Source: Oscheius onirici
Taxonomy: Eukaryota; Nematoda; Chromadorea; Rhabditida; Rhabditidae
Direction of reading: 5' to 3'
DNA length: 64,000 bases
Assembly: GCA_932521025.1 (NCBI GenBank)
Contig: OW051473.1
Location: 434,001-498,000 of the forward strand
Shown: positions 24,359 through 45,967 of the stretch, one piece after another
Position numbering within the stretch: the stretch's first letter is position 1
Layout: each line of letters opens with the position of its first letter
The notes under the pieces: model-generated
What the model was told of the DNA's origin: nothing
What the model saw: only the letters and a program-made list of their open reading frames with translations
Database searches by the model: none
Program-made: the position numbers and the translations under genes

Positions 24359-27300
24359 CTGCAGCGATAAACAAATATCCTGATGATATCTTTCTCCGGG
24401 TCCTTGTTTCCTGTTTTCTTTTCTTCCCATCCATCTTTTCCCTGTCCTTAAGCGTAAACGCTAGTGACTCATGGGCAATCGCTTGTGACTCAGCACAATC
24501 GGGCTTTCCAAATGCCACCCGGCTATTACGCTACCCAAACCGAGTGATGGGAGGCGAGGCGATGGCCCCTTAGCTCTCATTGACGAACCAATCTTTGCAC
24601 CTCGATGTAGTCGCTTTTGGGAGGTCCCCAAGAACTTTCCTCATTCTTTTTTCTCCAGCTTTTTTGAGAATGATAAGTTTTGTTTTATATGCGCACAGAT
24701 GGTAGGATATTCAATAGGGCAAATACAGATCCAACAATAGAGGCTGCGCTACGGTTAGTAACAAATTCAAAAGTAGCTCAAACACATTTAGCTCAATCAT
24801 CATATATTTATAAAAACAGGAAACCGTGTTCATTTTTCTGACGATACAAGCACGTGAAACATAAACTGTTAGTCACTAGCTTTTTTTAAAAACTGACCAC
24901 GCAATTGGTATATCTCGTTCTATTGCCTAAGCTTCACGTTTTTTTGTCGGAATCTTTCATCTTTCAAAGCCGTTTGAAAGATCAATATAAACGCATTTGT
25001 TTTCTACACAATAGTAATCGTGTGAATGAGTAACGGACTCTTTCATTTATATTGACAAAAGCGATTCGTATGCCAATCTCACACTCATTTCTTGTCAGAG
25101 GCCTGGCAACTTCTTAGCATTCTTCCTCCTCGAAAAGTTCCCAAAAAGGGAATAGTCATTTCGAGTGAGGACGAATCGATCGATCTCTTTGTATCTGTCC
25201 CGCCTTTGGGTATATTGCATCGCGCTCTGACCTTTATTATGATGGCTGCTGTTGTGGGCACCTCTAACGCCTTACTCGATTGTCCCGATTTCGTCCAAAA
25301 AGGCTAAACTGCTACAATTTTCATCTCGCTAACGCCCACCTTTTTTTGTCATCGCTTCTTGAAGTTCTTATCACCTGTATTCTTCCTTCTAAAAGGTCGG
25401 AAGTTTTTGCACACCACGTTTGCTAAGACGTTTGCTAAGATGTTGCGTGAGTATGAGGCATAAGATCCTCTAGTCATGGAATCAATACCGTTTGCCCAAA
25501 AAGACCAGCTTGTCGCATGTGGCAGCTCAAGGAAAGTCATTTTTCATCTCCTTCCTCCTCTATACCCGTTCTGGTCTGTCATTTTTGTCCAGACAAATCC
25601 CGTCGCATGTTCTCGCGCTAAGAGATCCCCTAAAAATGATTCACAGTTTTTTCCCAGTTCTCTCTCACACACAAAATGCGTGGTCGACCAACTCAATATG
25701 GTAAGTCTGTGGGCAAACACGCGAGCCGGGCAGCAGACTGGCCCCGAGCCCGACGCGCGAACTCGCTTTTGCTCGTTACCCCTCTCTTCTCTTCTCGACA
25801 CCTGTATCGTGTCCTTATTTTTCAAACAAAAATATTTCAAGTTCCCCTTTTTAAACTTTTTCCTTTGAATTTCCTGTGTAATCAGAATCGTGCGCACGCC
25901 TTCCAGACTTTCTGGAAAACCAGTTTTGTAACGTGCTTTATTTTTCTCAAGCAGAGATCTAGACAGGCGTCTTTGTTTTTAAGATCATACTTTGAAAAAC
26001 CCCTTAACTTTTGGTTTCTCTTTACTATCAAGGATGGTTTTTTGAGCATGAACAAAGAGGAAGATAAACTAAACCGAAGTGTTCCTGTATAGCTTTTCTG
26101 CCTTGAAGTATCACAAAAACATGCCTTAAACAGAGACCCGAGTCGGCCATTATCTTTATGCTTCTGCAGCCGGAGGCGTACTCCAAGATATGACTCCCGT
26201 TCCTTCCAGCTAATTGATTATTCTTAGGCCATATTTTATGACCTTGAAGAAGCCTTCACCTTCTCCCTCTCCTCCTTCCATCTCCCATCTCCCTCGCGGA
26301 GGTCAACAAGTGAAAAACTGTGTCCAGTTGGATGCATTTCATTTTACCTCTTTTAAAAAACACTCCTGTCTTCTGCCGAACTTTCCGAAAAGTTATGCAT
26401 TGAACGGAGAAGACTAGTTTGAAAAAATAGACAGTTGGGTGTTCGGGCTGGTCATCGGGGGTTGTGCTGCGGGCGGCGGCCGCCAACTGCCCCTTGGTCG
26501 GCTGACTCAACGCGCAGCGCGAAACCTTTTGTCCGAATCCTTCTCTCTATCTGTCTCTCTCTCTCCCTTCTCTCAGTCCGTATTACCATCACGCGAGGGG
26601 CTTCCTTGACCATTGAAAACGTGTGCTCCGTTTTCTGACAGTTCGGAACTATTGTCCATCGTAGTGGTCTCGTCGTGTTTATCAGCGTCAAATTGTCGCC
26701 AGTGTCAATAGAAGAAGAGCCTGCTTTTGAGCGTCCTCAGGGCACAAGCCATTGTGGCTTAAAAACATCCTCCCAGACTTTTTTCGAGGATTTCAGAGAG
26801 GGAGATGGCGGGAATGTGTCTCAAGGTCGGTAAGCCAAAACTCGCCCTCGCCCTCTCTCTCAGCGCGGGCAGGGTTGCGCATCTAGTAAATTAAGGATCG
26901 TCCTCCTGTCAATCCCTTCTGATCGCTGAGGATTATTGAAAGTGGAGAACGAGACGACTTTTACTCCTGTTTCTCGATCGACACACTTTTTTCTCTCCCT
27001 CTCACAAGAGTGCTGTTTTCGAGACCTCCCCGCGACTCCTCTTGTCCCGAATTTCCACCACCCCATTTTAGCGCGTGCTAAACCGTTAATCTCTACAAAA
27101 GGCAAACAAAATGTTGTTCTTGGCGATTACGTTCTTCCATTTTCGATTTCCTACTATCAATTTTCATCGTGCTGCAATTGAAAAGACTAACAATTTAGAA
27201 AAATTGAAAGCAATCACTTTTCATGATGTTATGAATTATACAAAACAATGAATCACTATAAATTGTTTATTAAACGCCGTGGCCCAACAGTCATTCTCTT

Positions 27301-27435
27301 GCCTGGTCCATACGAGCTTTTCTCTCTTAAAAAATTAACTTTCTCTCATTTATTTCACTTTTTCTTGACCTTTCTGAATGTCCTTCTTTTTTAAAAGCTT
27401 AATCTTCAATTAAATCCAACTTTCAGGTGTGAGAA
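24359..27435 (+). promoter_or_regulatory. Upstream region of the myosin gene
   Basis: Three kilobases without a supported coding region lead to the myosin ATG, preceded by TTTCAGGTGTGAGAA, i.e. a splice acceptor just before the start. A GC-rich island at 26440-26530 (GCGGGCGGCGGCCGCC) next to a CT-rich tract (26530-26580) is the best candidate for promoter and first non-coding exon. A perfect 10-bp hairpin (ATCTTTCAAA/TTTGAAAGAT) is at 24959-24982. Confidence 0.4.
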
Positions 27436-37222
<9,787 letters not shown>

Positions 37223-37525
37223 ACTCTCCCTTTCCCAAAACAGCCTTACCTATTTTCAGTTCAGACTATCTCTAATCTGCCTTATCTTGTCTAACCATTC
37301 ACTTACTACTCTTTGGGTATGCCTTCTATAATCACTCCATATATTGACTGTGACCGTAAGGGCTCCGGTGTTCATGTGTATATCGTCTTTATTCTATTCT
37401 TTTCCCCCTCGCTACAATTGCTGGGCCAACATTCCTCCACGCGTTTTTCTCAACTTCTTTTTGCTTTATTCATCCAACAGCTTCCTTTTATTAAGTAATA
37501 ATTTTTATGTAAACTCCAAAGAGTA

Positions 37526-37531
37526 AATAAA
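37526..37531 (+). terminator. Poly(A) signal of the myosin gene
   Basis: AATAAA 304 nt after the stop codon, following a pyrimidine-rich 3' UTR. Confidence 0.6.
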
Positions 37532-37837
37532 GATTTGCCTTCTTATTGCTCACGATTGCTAGCATTTATACGAGATGCCAACAACAGACTGATGGTAAAA
37601 GGTTGTTCCACGTTGATCGCGACGTAAGCTGATTACTGATACACGGATTCCTGGAGGCCTTGAAATTACAAAAAAAAAGTTCCTCTATAGGTTGAAAGAG
37701 ACAGACAAATGGGTTTTTTTGTGTGCCGATAGATTTGAATTGTTCTGTTTTTTGCTGTTGTCTTCTTTTTTATATTGTTACGTCTTTGCTGTGCGTCAAC
37801 TACCAAAACCACCCACTATTATTGCATCTCGCTATTC

Positions 37838-39445
37838 TTAATCATAATTCAAAGATGTTCCGGTGAAACTACGTTCAATATAATGATAACATTTATAACA
37901 CGCAATAGGAAGGCCAAGCACGTCTATGAGGTACGATTCGAAGAGTAGGAAGTCTGTTGAAGGACAATTTTTCCCGTAGTCCTTGAAAGCCTTCTTGCAG
38001 TTTGAGGGCAGATCTCCTTAAACAAACGTGAAAAAGCAAATTAACAAAATTACCTTGCACGATGTAAGCGGCTGAAATAAGATACTCTTTCCCCTTTCTT
38101 TACTGTCTGAGAACAAGTGGTTGCGGTTGATAATTTATTGTTATGTCTGTGACTTTCAGACTAACGCAATTTGTGGTGAACACGTAGGCTTGGTTTTATA
38201 TTCAAGTTTATTAGAAATAGAAGAGAAATATAACAACGACCACTCAGGCTTTCAAAAAACAAACGTAAAAAAACAAATTAACAAAATTACCTTGCAGTAC
38301 GCAAGCCGCTGAAGTACCGATGAAGTTCGGTGACCGATTGCTGTCGGACTTGTCCCGGAAGCCAGTGACTTTCTGTGTGCTGACAATCTAAAATACGCGA
38401 GTTTATGAAACTTAGGCTACCCAACCTAGTATAGATCTCCTCATCTATGAGCTGTCCTCACTTCACCAGTTTGTCATCATAAGGCCACGCGACCGAGGAG
38501 AACGGAATGACCTTGACTTTTCAAAGTTAAGTTGAGCACACAGAAATACCTTCATAATGACCGATCTGTTTAACGGCATTTGTAGCCGGTAGACGTCAAA
38601 GCTCACTCCCCAATTTGACGAGATTTCTGAAAATCTGTTTGCATGTGTTTGAGGAAACACTATCAGGTCGTTCAGCTAGCTAAAACGTCTCGCTGTCTCT
38701 CTGTCATTCTGTTTCTTCCCCTACGCAAACGACTCACAGTTACCAAGGATGTCATTACAGCTCATCTCTGTAAAAACCAACTTACTTCTGCAGATTGGCG
38801 CGTATCCATTTCCAATGACATTAGAAAAACGTGTCGTCCATTGAATTGGCCATAAAGTGAGCGTCACGTAAGGACCTGGAAAAGGAACAGTATACTACAA
38901 CAATGAACGTAAAAAGGGTAGAAACGGATATATCTTCAAACAAGTAAATCGTTTTGTTATCATCTTTGACAAAAATATAACCGCCAAACACAGTCCCACT
39001 AAAATCGAAATGAAAAGAGTCACTGCATCGAGAGAGACACAGTGTAAAAACGCTATATATGGCCAGATTTAAAGTTCTGGAACTACCCTCAAGATTACAG
39101 TGAAACCCTTTTTTAGCTAGATAAATTCCACATTTCTATTGAAAATATCCATGGGAAGGCAACTAAAGCGAAAATCTTGTTGCTAAAGAGAGAGAGAGTA
39201 AAAATGAGCAGTTTTACCGGAAAAAAAATACGGAAAGAACGCTGTCCCGTTTGCCGAATGACCCAGATGAGCCAACAGCCCTTGAAAGCTTCGCCGCCGG
39301 TTACTCATACATGTTAATCACAGAGCTGGCCGCGCGCAGTTTTCCTCAAAATATATATCAGGCACTCTGCTGGTAATTGAGTCACATAAGAGCAACTTGA
39401 ACGTAGAATAAGCAGAACAGGAGGCAGAACCGCAAGAAAAAGCAT
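37838..39445 (-). CDS. Secreted orphan protein with repeated exon border
   Basis: A signal peptide begins at 39445 (MLFLAVLPPVLLILRSS). Downstream readable exons give LLAHLGHSANGTAFFPYFF, FHFDFSGTVFGGYIFVKDDN, GPYVTLTLWPIQWTTRFSNV with GNGYAPICR, SSNWGVSFDVYRLQMPLNRS, VIPFSSVAWPYDDKLVK, KVTGFRDKSDSNRSPNFIG and SAACVLQG, and finally GDLPSNCKKAFKDYGKNCPS to IERSFTGTSLNYD and TAA. The last four exons join in phase; links between the signal-peptide exon and the middle exons are provisional. An 18-nt segment (38054-38071) could be an extra in-frame exon. I do not recognise the family. Cysteines are few and scattered; one N-glycosylation site (ANGT) is visible. It ends 0.6 kb from the convergent myosin gene. 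Confidence 0.55.
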
Positions 39446-39490
39446 GATGATTTGCTTCCAGCTGCCCAGAGGTGTCCCACAGTGTTCAGT

Positions 39491-39690
39491 GACCTCGTTC
39501 TAGCATAAAAAACGCTCTTTTTATGCTCTTTCAGAGTTCTTTACTCCCGGACCATACCATGCTAGAAGATGGTCAAAGGGAAAGCATCAGTGTATTTGCT
39601 GTGGTCGCCAAAAGTTTGAAATCCCCTCAAAGCTTCATTTTTGCGGCTTTTGACCTCGTTCTAGCGTCAAAAAACGCTGTTTTATGCTTT
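39491..39690. repeat. Two diverged copies of a short hairpin-containing repeat
   Basis: GACCTCGTTCTAGC plus a following AAAAACGC...TTTATGCT hairpin occurs at 39491-39530 and again at 39652-39690. A second repeated word, AGTCCGA..TC...AATACTGTTT, occurs near 39780 and 39940 with the same spacing of about 160 bp, so a unit of about 160 bp seems tandemly duplicated and diverged. A poly-A tract of about 19 lies at 39730. Confidence 0.5.
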
Positions 39691-40072
39691 TAACCAGTGG
39701 ATTTACCAAAACCAGTGGGTCAGGTTTTTCAAAAAAAAAAAAAAAAAAGATGCCACAATAATGGGCTTTAAGGCTTGTATAGTCCGATCTCAGCAATACT
39801 GTTTGAAAACCGACCACGAACTCAGGCCGAATTCCTGTTACTTTTGGGAAGCGATTCTGTAGAGCGCATATGCAGCTTGTTTTGCGTGTTCTCTCGAGGC
39901 AGAAACGAGTAGAAGTTGGTGAGGAACAAGGCTTTTACAGTCCGACATCGGTACAATACTGTTTAAACATCAGTTCAGGATCCGTTCGCAAGATAGGAGG
40001 TCTTTGATAGGAGGTCCTTATTCTGTACTGATCAAGACAGGTAGTTCACAATTAGTTTATTCTGCAACATGA

Positions 40073-40316
40073 TCAATTGTGACTTGCCTCCATAGCTCTT
40101 CGATTTCTTCTTGGAATTGGCAGTACTGTTTTCTTACATCCTTTTCCTCCAAGGCATACCGTCCATTTTCCGTGATGTTTACAGTCCGCGTTTGTCCTGC
40201 ATGGTTGAACCTCCTCGAACTCTTGGCCAAGACATAATGAAGCCCACAAAAGAACAAAAATCTTAAAAATCGGTTGAGAGGGAATAGAAAGAACCTACCA
40301 AGACGATGAGACGCAT
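40073..40316 (-). CDS. 68-residue secreted cysteine-rich peptide
   Basis: Two exons, 40299-40316 and 40073-40261, join in phase 0. Signal peptide MRLIVLIFVLLWASLCLG is followed by QEFEEVQPCRTNADCKHHGK and WTVCLGGKGCKKTV, then a basic tail with PIPRRNRRAME. The four cysteines (C-x5-C-x8-C-x5-C) suggest a two-disulfide mini-domain; the RRNRR run could be a furin-type processing site. The same DNA also has a longer alternative open frame without a signal peptide, which I consider a shadow. Family unknown: an antimicrobial or signalling peptide is conceivable, as is a trypsin-inhibitor-like fragment, but the sequence does not settle this. Confidence 0.72.
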
Positions 40317-41427
40317 TACTTGGAATGACGAGACAATAGGAGCAGGGCGGTTTTAAATGCGCTGCTGGCAGTCTGGGATATGAATGACAAGGGCTGATTT
40401 ATGCTCCGTCCTACGCTATCAGACCTATGAAATTGGTTTTTCTTTCGGTTCCCCGTAATTTACGAGGCGATCACGTCATTTCATAAGAGGCTTTCACAAC
40501 TGACGAACAGTCTAGAAAGACAGACCAAAGTGTAAAAACCAGAACGAGAAGTCAAACGCTTAGATTTTTTTGAAAGTTTGCTGCAGCCGAATACTTTCTC
40601 GAACAGTGAACTGACTTGCAATGTTGTCAGTCAGGTTTGCTGGTAGATGCTCTGTAGAAGGTGCAGATGGTTATGGAACTGCTTTCATGATCGTGCAGGT
40701 GGCACAAAAGCTTCGCGGGCTAAAAATTCTTGTCAATTCATGTAAAATTCGGCAGGATCAATAGCTCCTGTACCAAGCGATTTTCAATATCTCAGTTAGA
40801 AAAAAAATTTATACCCGAAAAGCCCGAAACTTCACCGTAAGTGTTGATTTTACCTCGTTAAGCCTACAATTTAGATGTCTACACAGAAAAACTACACGAA
40901 AACGAGAACGGTGGAACTGGTGGTAGTTTCGGAGTAAGTAAAATAAAAACAAAGCGAGCTGATCGGATGTTGGTGGGAGTGGCGCAGCTTAACTGATTAC
41001 TAAAATAGCAAATAATCTTTTCACTCCTTCGGCATGCCGCCGAATGGGACGAATGCGAATGGTCTGCCGCCTTCAACCTAGTCTGACAATGCTCTTGGAA
41101 TTTTCATACCTTCATTCCAGTTCCCCGTTTGGATCATTCTTGATTCTTGTATCACGAGAAACTTTTTCAGTTTGAGTGTTTACAGAGTATTTTTCTGCTG
41201 TCATATTTTTAGTCTCATTCTTGCTCGGTAGAATAAAACGGTCACAAACCAATACAAAATGTATTCTACATAAATGGACAGTCTTTGCGGAGACACTGGA
41301 AAATGTTGTACTACGATTTAGAATAATAGGTAACATCAAAATAGTCACATCAACTGTCTGTGAGCAAAAACACAAAAGCAGAACAAAAAAAGGTATGACA
41401 CAGAATAAAATAAAGACAATAGGGTTT

Positions 41428-42227
41428 CTAACGAGTCTTTTGAAGGGGAGGGAAATCAGCGTCTAGATCAGCTTGGCGAGCAACTTCCTCAGCCTATAGT
41501 TTTTAATATGTTTTTGCTGAAAAACCAAATACCTGTTTCATTTCAGCAGTTTCTCGGGCCATCATTGCAGCAGAAACCTTCTTAAATGTAATTTGTGGCT
41601 AATTCAATTTGTTCAAACCTTTTCCTTATTCGGTGCTGCCAGGGTCGGAAAATCACGAGCCAGAACGACATTTCGGGCCATCTGAATCGATGATGTTTTC
41701 AACTTTCTAGATATAAGTTTAACTAAAAGAAAGCTCAAAGATCAGAGTGAGTCATATTTGACTAAAAATGGCCGAGCGGTTATAAGCCAAGGGAAACGCA
41801 ACACACGAAAAGCTAAAATGGCATTTTTTTACACACCTTTCTCTTTTCTTGAGCACTTCTCTCTTCTTCCAGTTCAGCTAAACGAACCACTTCCAGAACC
41901 TACATTTTTCCCATTATATATTTTTGTCACGATACCTGTAGCAGCTCCTCCTGTTCTCGTGCAAGTTCAGCTTGAAGAGCGACCATTTCAGCCTAAAATT
42001 TTCTGATGGTCTTTCCTGTGCATTGTAGTCGAATACCTGACTATACTCGTTATCTTCGCGCTGCCTGTCGGACTGATTCTTTTGTTAAAAATTAAAGTAG
42101 TGTGCACCTTGTTTGTGTTCTGTGAAGTCATAAGAGATGAGTTTTTGTCGAAACCTGCAGCAGCCGTCTGAATTGTCGGAGGCGTCTGATGTTCATTCTT
42201 CTTTCCGCTCTTCTTGGATTTTGGCAT
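41428..42227 (-). CDS. Small charged coiled-coil protein, unrecognised
   Basis: Starts at ATG 42227, three bases after an AG acceptor (ATTCAGAATG). It reads MPKSKKSGKKNEHQTPPTIQ, then short exons NQSDRQREDNEYSQ, AEMVALQAELAREQEELLQ, VLEVVRLAELEEERSAQEK, a segment with MARNVVLARDFPTLAAPNKE, KVSAAMMARETAEMKQ and AEEVARQADLDADFPPLQKT, ending R and stop at 41428-41430. Most exons are multiples of three and begin in phase 0, each a short amphipathic helix. Two DFPxL motifs (DFPTL, DFPPL) repeat. The basic N-terminus suggests a nuclear or nucleic-acid-linked location. The junction near 41720 is uncertain. The family is not recognised. Confidence 0.55.
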
Positions 42228-45200
42228 TCTGAATTGAAATTTTTTATAGTTGAGAGGTTATAACAAAAGGACAGAGTAACCAAAAAATGATAATGAAAAA
42301 AAATTTTGCCTAACAAAAACTCTTCTTGGGCAAATATACGGCCAAAAGGGGGACATTTCCGAGAGAGGAGATTAGGGCGCATCTTTTTGGGAGGTCGTAG
42401 AGCAAATGGCTGCTGGCGTGTGTTTTTTAGCTCTAGGCAGTGCTGTAATGCCCTTCCCAGAGATTACTGCAAAAAAAGATGAGAGAAGTTAACTTTCGAT
42501 TCTCCTGAGCAAAAGCAACTCAACAAACTCATATACTGCTCGAAATTTTTTGGCCATAGAAAAGCTCGATTCAACTAGCTATTGTTTGTTTGATAAATTA
42601 GGCCTACTTCTGCTAATTTATTACGACCAGCCGACTTCGTCGCCTGGCGGCGTCGTGCCTTCACAAACTTTTTCAAATTTTTTGCCAAGTTTAAAACTTA
42701 GTTGTCGTCTTACAGTTGTCGTCTCATAACTGGTTCTAACTTGTCACCTTCGGCTTCACAGTGCTAAACCGGAAGGGGACTTGAAAACAGTGAAAAGGGA
42801 AATATATTGAAAAACGGACGTGGTAGCTGGATTCCTCATAAAATTTCCATAAAACAATTGTCCTTAAAATCTCGTTATGACGTAGTCAAGGGGGTAAAAA
42901 AAACGAAAAACACTTCGAGTTCCCTTAGCGTTTTAATAAAAGAGGATCATCAAGAACAAGCAAAATACCTGTGAGTGGAACAGAAAGCAAAACTGTCGCT
43001 GCTTGACAGCTCAATTGACTAGCTAATAAATTAGACAAGAGTTTGATCTAATTGATCGAAACAAAGAGCTAACGAAGGGAGATACTTTGGTCTATAAACA
43101 TGACCTATTTCAGCTGATTCATTGCACAAAATCATCCGATTTTTTCGTTGATAAATAAACAAGAAAGAAGTCACCATGTTTCAGAAGTACATGCGTACCT
43201 GTGAGAGGAACCGATAGCCGCAATATAAGTCGAAAGCAAAAAATCTGCGAGCGGAATAGAAAACATACTATTTTGTTTTATTCACCATTCTCACGAGTAA
43301 ATCAGACCATGGAAAATAAGATTTCTTGTTTTACACCAGTCGAAAGGAGAATTGGAAGAGGATGCGGCGCGAAGAGAGGAAAATTGGGACTGTTTATCTG
43401 CAAAAGGCTCCGCCTTGTTGTCGAATAGAGTCCCGTGAACGAGTGTCAGTGAGAAACTAACTACTTTGTCAACAAGATAAAAAGGACAACAGAAATTAAC
43501 GCAAAAATTGCAAATCACCTACCGAGTCACTCACTGTTGACACGGACAGCGAAAACAGGGGAAAACTAATGAGTAATGATTAATGAAAAACGATGAGCTC
43601 AGAGTGACCCGCTTTTTATTCTTTCGCGATTGCACAAAAAACTACATCCGGACAGAGAAAAATAACAGATGATTCAAGCTAGTGTTTATAAAATGTGCTG
43701 GAGGTGCACGGAGAATCAATAGGGAAAATGACGGATGAAAGTTAAGAAAGGAAATAATACTATGTAATGCTAGTGCAAGGGAACAACATTCGCGCTATGT
43801 AAAATGAGGCAAGGAACAATAAGACAGACTGTCTGCCGTTTGCAAAAACGCCACAGCTGCGAGTATTTTCTGTCCACATCTATCCAGATGAATTGCCAAC
43901 AATCGCAAAAAAAGATGACGATTACTGCGGATTGTCTTATTTCAATATCAATAAATTCAGTGAGAAACAGAAGAAGAACTTTCTCACGCAAGAGTCCTCT
44001 CGGGATATGGGGAGCATATGACGAATCTTGGATCTAATAACTTTCATAGTATTTTATTCAAAAATCTTAGTGGCACGCTATGAATCATCCAGAACTATCG
44101 AGTGTAGGTGCGCAAGTTACTCAAACGAAAAAAGGCAATGAGCTCAATCTGCTGCTGCTGTCTTCTCTTACGCGTCTCTATTAAGAAATTCAGCGTCCAA
44201 ATGTGAGCAGCTAGATTCATCTTTATGCTAGTTTTCTAGCAACTATAAAAGTCAGTAACATGAGATGTTACCATTATCTTGGAAGCAGAGAAGAGAGCGA
44301 CAAGATGTAGGTTCAAAAAACAAGCCGAAACATTGTGCAAAATTCGTTCTATTTATTTCAATTGATGTTCTGCTGAAAAACAAGTTTTGGGCAATAAATA
44401 AAAATATTATTCGATAAATAAATTTTTTTTGTATTATGTCGTTCAAACTATGAAGACGCGAGCCTTCGAAATTGAGCAGCAATTCTTACGGTTGAGTGTT
44501 TTCCTATCTTTATTCAAATTATTTTAAATGGAGAATTGAATTGTTCCAAAAGATTTCCTTCATTGCAACACTGCTCGCACATATGTTCCACTTACATATT
44601 CAAGGCGTACGCATTCCTTTTCTAGCCTCTCAAGTGTAGACGAGTCTCTCTAAATTTGGGGCGCGCAATTTGAATTTGATTTCACAGTTTCACTCTTTTA
44701 TGAAACATATTCAGCAATTCGTTCCTTTCTCTACGCGCTAAGACTCCTTTTCGCCCTTAAACCGCACTTTAATTATTATTTTCCGTATTCAAAGTGCTGG
44801 TCAGAGCCCAGATGTTTGCAACAGGGAAAAAAGTTGCTAAAATTCCTTTCTACCTTGTCCGGTTCATTTTTTGCGCGCAACTTCTTCTTCTTCACACTTT
44901 TCTCCGGCCGATGATCTGATTTCTCCACTTCACCGCGATGAAATCAGCATTCAAATTTGGTTGCCGGCTGGATTAGCGCCCCTACTCCCGTTGTCTGCCA
45001 TTTTTGGCACTCTTGAATGTGTCCGTAAATATTTGGAAACATTCAAGAATATATTGCGGGCCCTTATAGTAATAGCGGCTACCGTGATTTGGAAAGCATG
45101 CGTTTTACAAACCAAGTCCCACGCTTACTCAGATATTTCATCAGCAGTTTGCCAAAATTTTTGAGAAAGATGATGGAAAATTTCTTATAGTTGACTCTAC

Positions 45201-45896
45201 AGTACATTATCTGATCTCTGCATAGCCGACCATTTTCTTTTTGGACAAAAATGTTACTTTTTTTCTTTCTATTCACGCTTTCCTAGCTTGTGCTCCTATA
45301 GTTGGGCTAATTCTGAATACGAGCTCCCGAGAACAGACTTCCTCCTATATCCGGTCGTTATTTTCAATGATGTGGCAGAATCTTTCTCTCGTGCCCTATC
45401 CCATGACGAAGGGTACCAGTTTCCGGCGAATAATAGGAAGAAGCAGGCAGAGACCTATTGGTGTGGCGAGATTTCTCTGCTACGCTAATTGACGCTGTGG
45501 TCCGGAGAACCTCGTAATGTCAACGTTGAAGGGAAAAACACACGTTTTTCTGGCTGATTTCTATCCTTCCTGGTGAATCCGTAGTCAGCCAGAATTGCAT
45601 TTCAGAGAAGACGAAGAATATCTTTTTTGACACTATTTGACCATTTGGACCACTTTGCATTTCTTACATTTCTTTCCATAGTTTGCTTTTCTCATTTTCC
45701 TTCATTTTGTTCATGCTTGTTTTTCGAGCGTCGTCCTCCTTTTCTAGCTTATAAAAACACTTCTCGTCACGTTCACATGCACGAATTGTACTCAAATATT
45801 ATGCTCAAAAATCGACAAAAAACTTTTTCTTTCACAACCTCCTGTTCAGGAGAATTTTCATAACTGACGTTGTAACGGAATAATTAAAAAAAATAT
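42228..45896. other. Gene-poor region
   Basis: About 3.7 kb without a supported gene. Two copies of ACCTGTGAG(A/T)GGAAC (42967 and 43198) and an orphan copy of the tRNA-Glu 5' flank (43005-43024) are present. An open frame near 45288-45488 is intact but has no partner exons or recognised domain. The stretch 40317-41427 likewise holds nothing I can support. Confidence 0.4.
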
Positions 45897-45967
45897 TCCG
45901 TTGCCGGGAATCGAACCCGGGCCTTACGGGTGAGAGCCGTAAATCCTAACCACTAGACCACAACGGA
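45897..45967 (-). tRNA. tRNA-Glu(CUC), copy A
   Basis: Full cloverleaf: acceptor TCCGTTG/CAACGGA, A box TGGTCTAGTGG, anticodon loop CTCTCAC with CTC, B box GGTTCGATTCC. Identical over all bases to copies B, C and D but on the opposite strand. No intron. Confidence 0.95.

Noticed and set aside
40057-40257. ORF starting MFFCGLHYVLAKSS on the minus strand
   Set aside because: Shadow frame of the signal-peptide gene at 40073-40316, which has better features and splice sites.
42967-43215. Two ACCTGTGAGxGGAAC words suggesting a CRISPR-like or phased repeat
   Set aside because: Only two imperfect copies 230 bp apart in a eukaryotic genome; no array.
45241-45492. ORF with a hydrophobic N-terminus (MDKNVTFFLSIHAF)
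   Set aside because: Overlaps another open frame (45288-45488) in the same place; neither has partner exons, a poly(A) signal or a recognised family.
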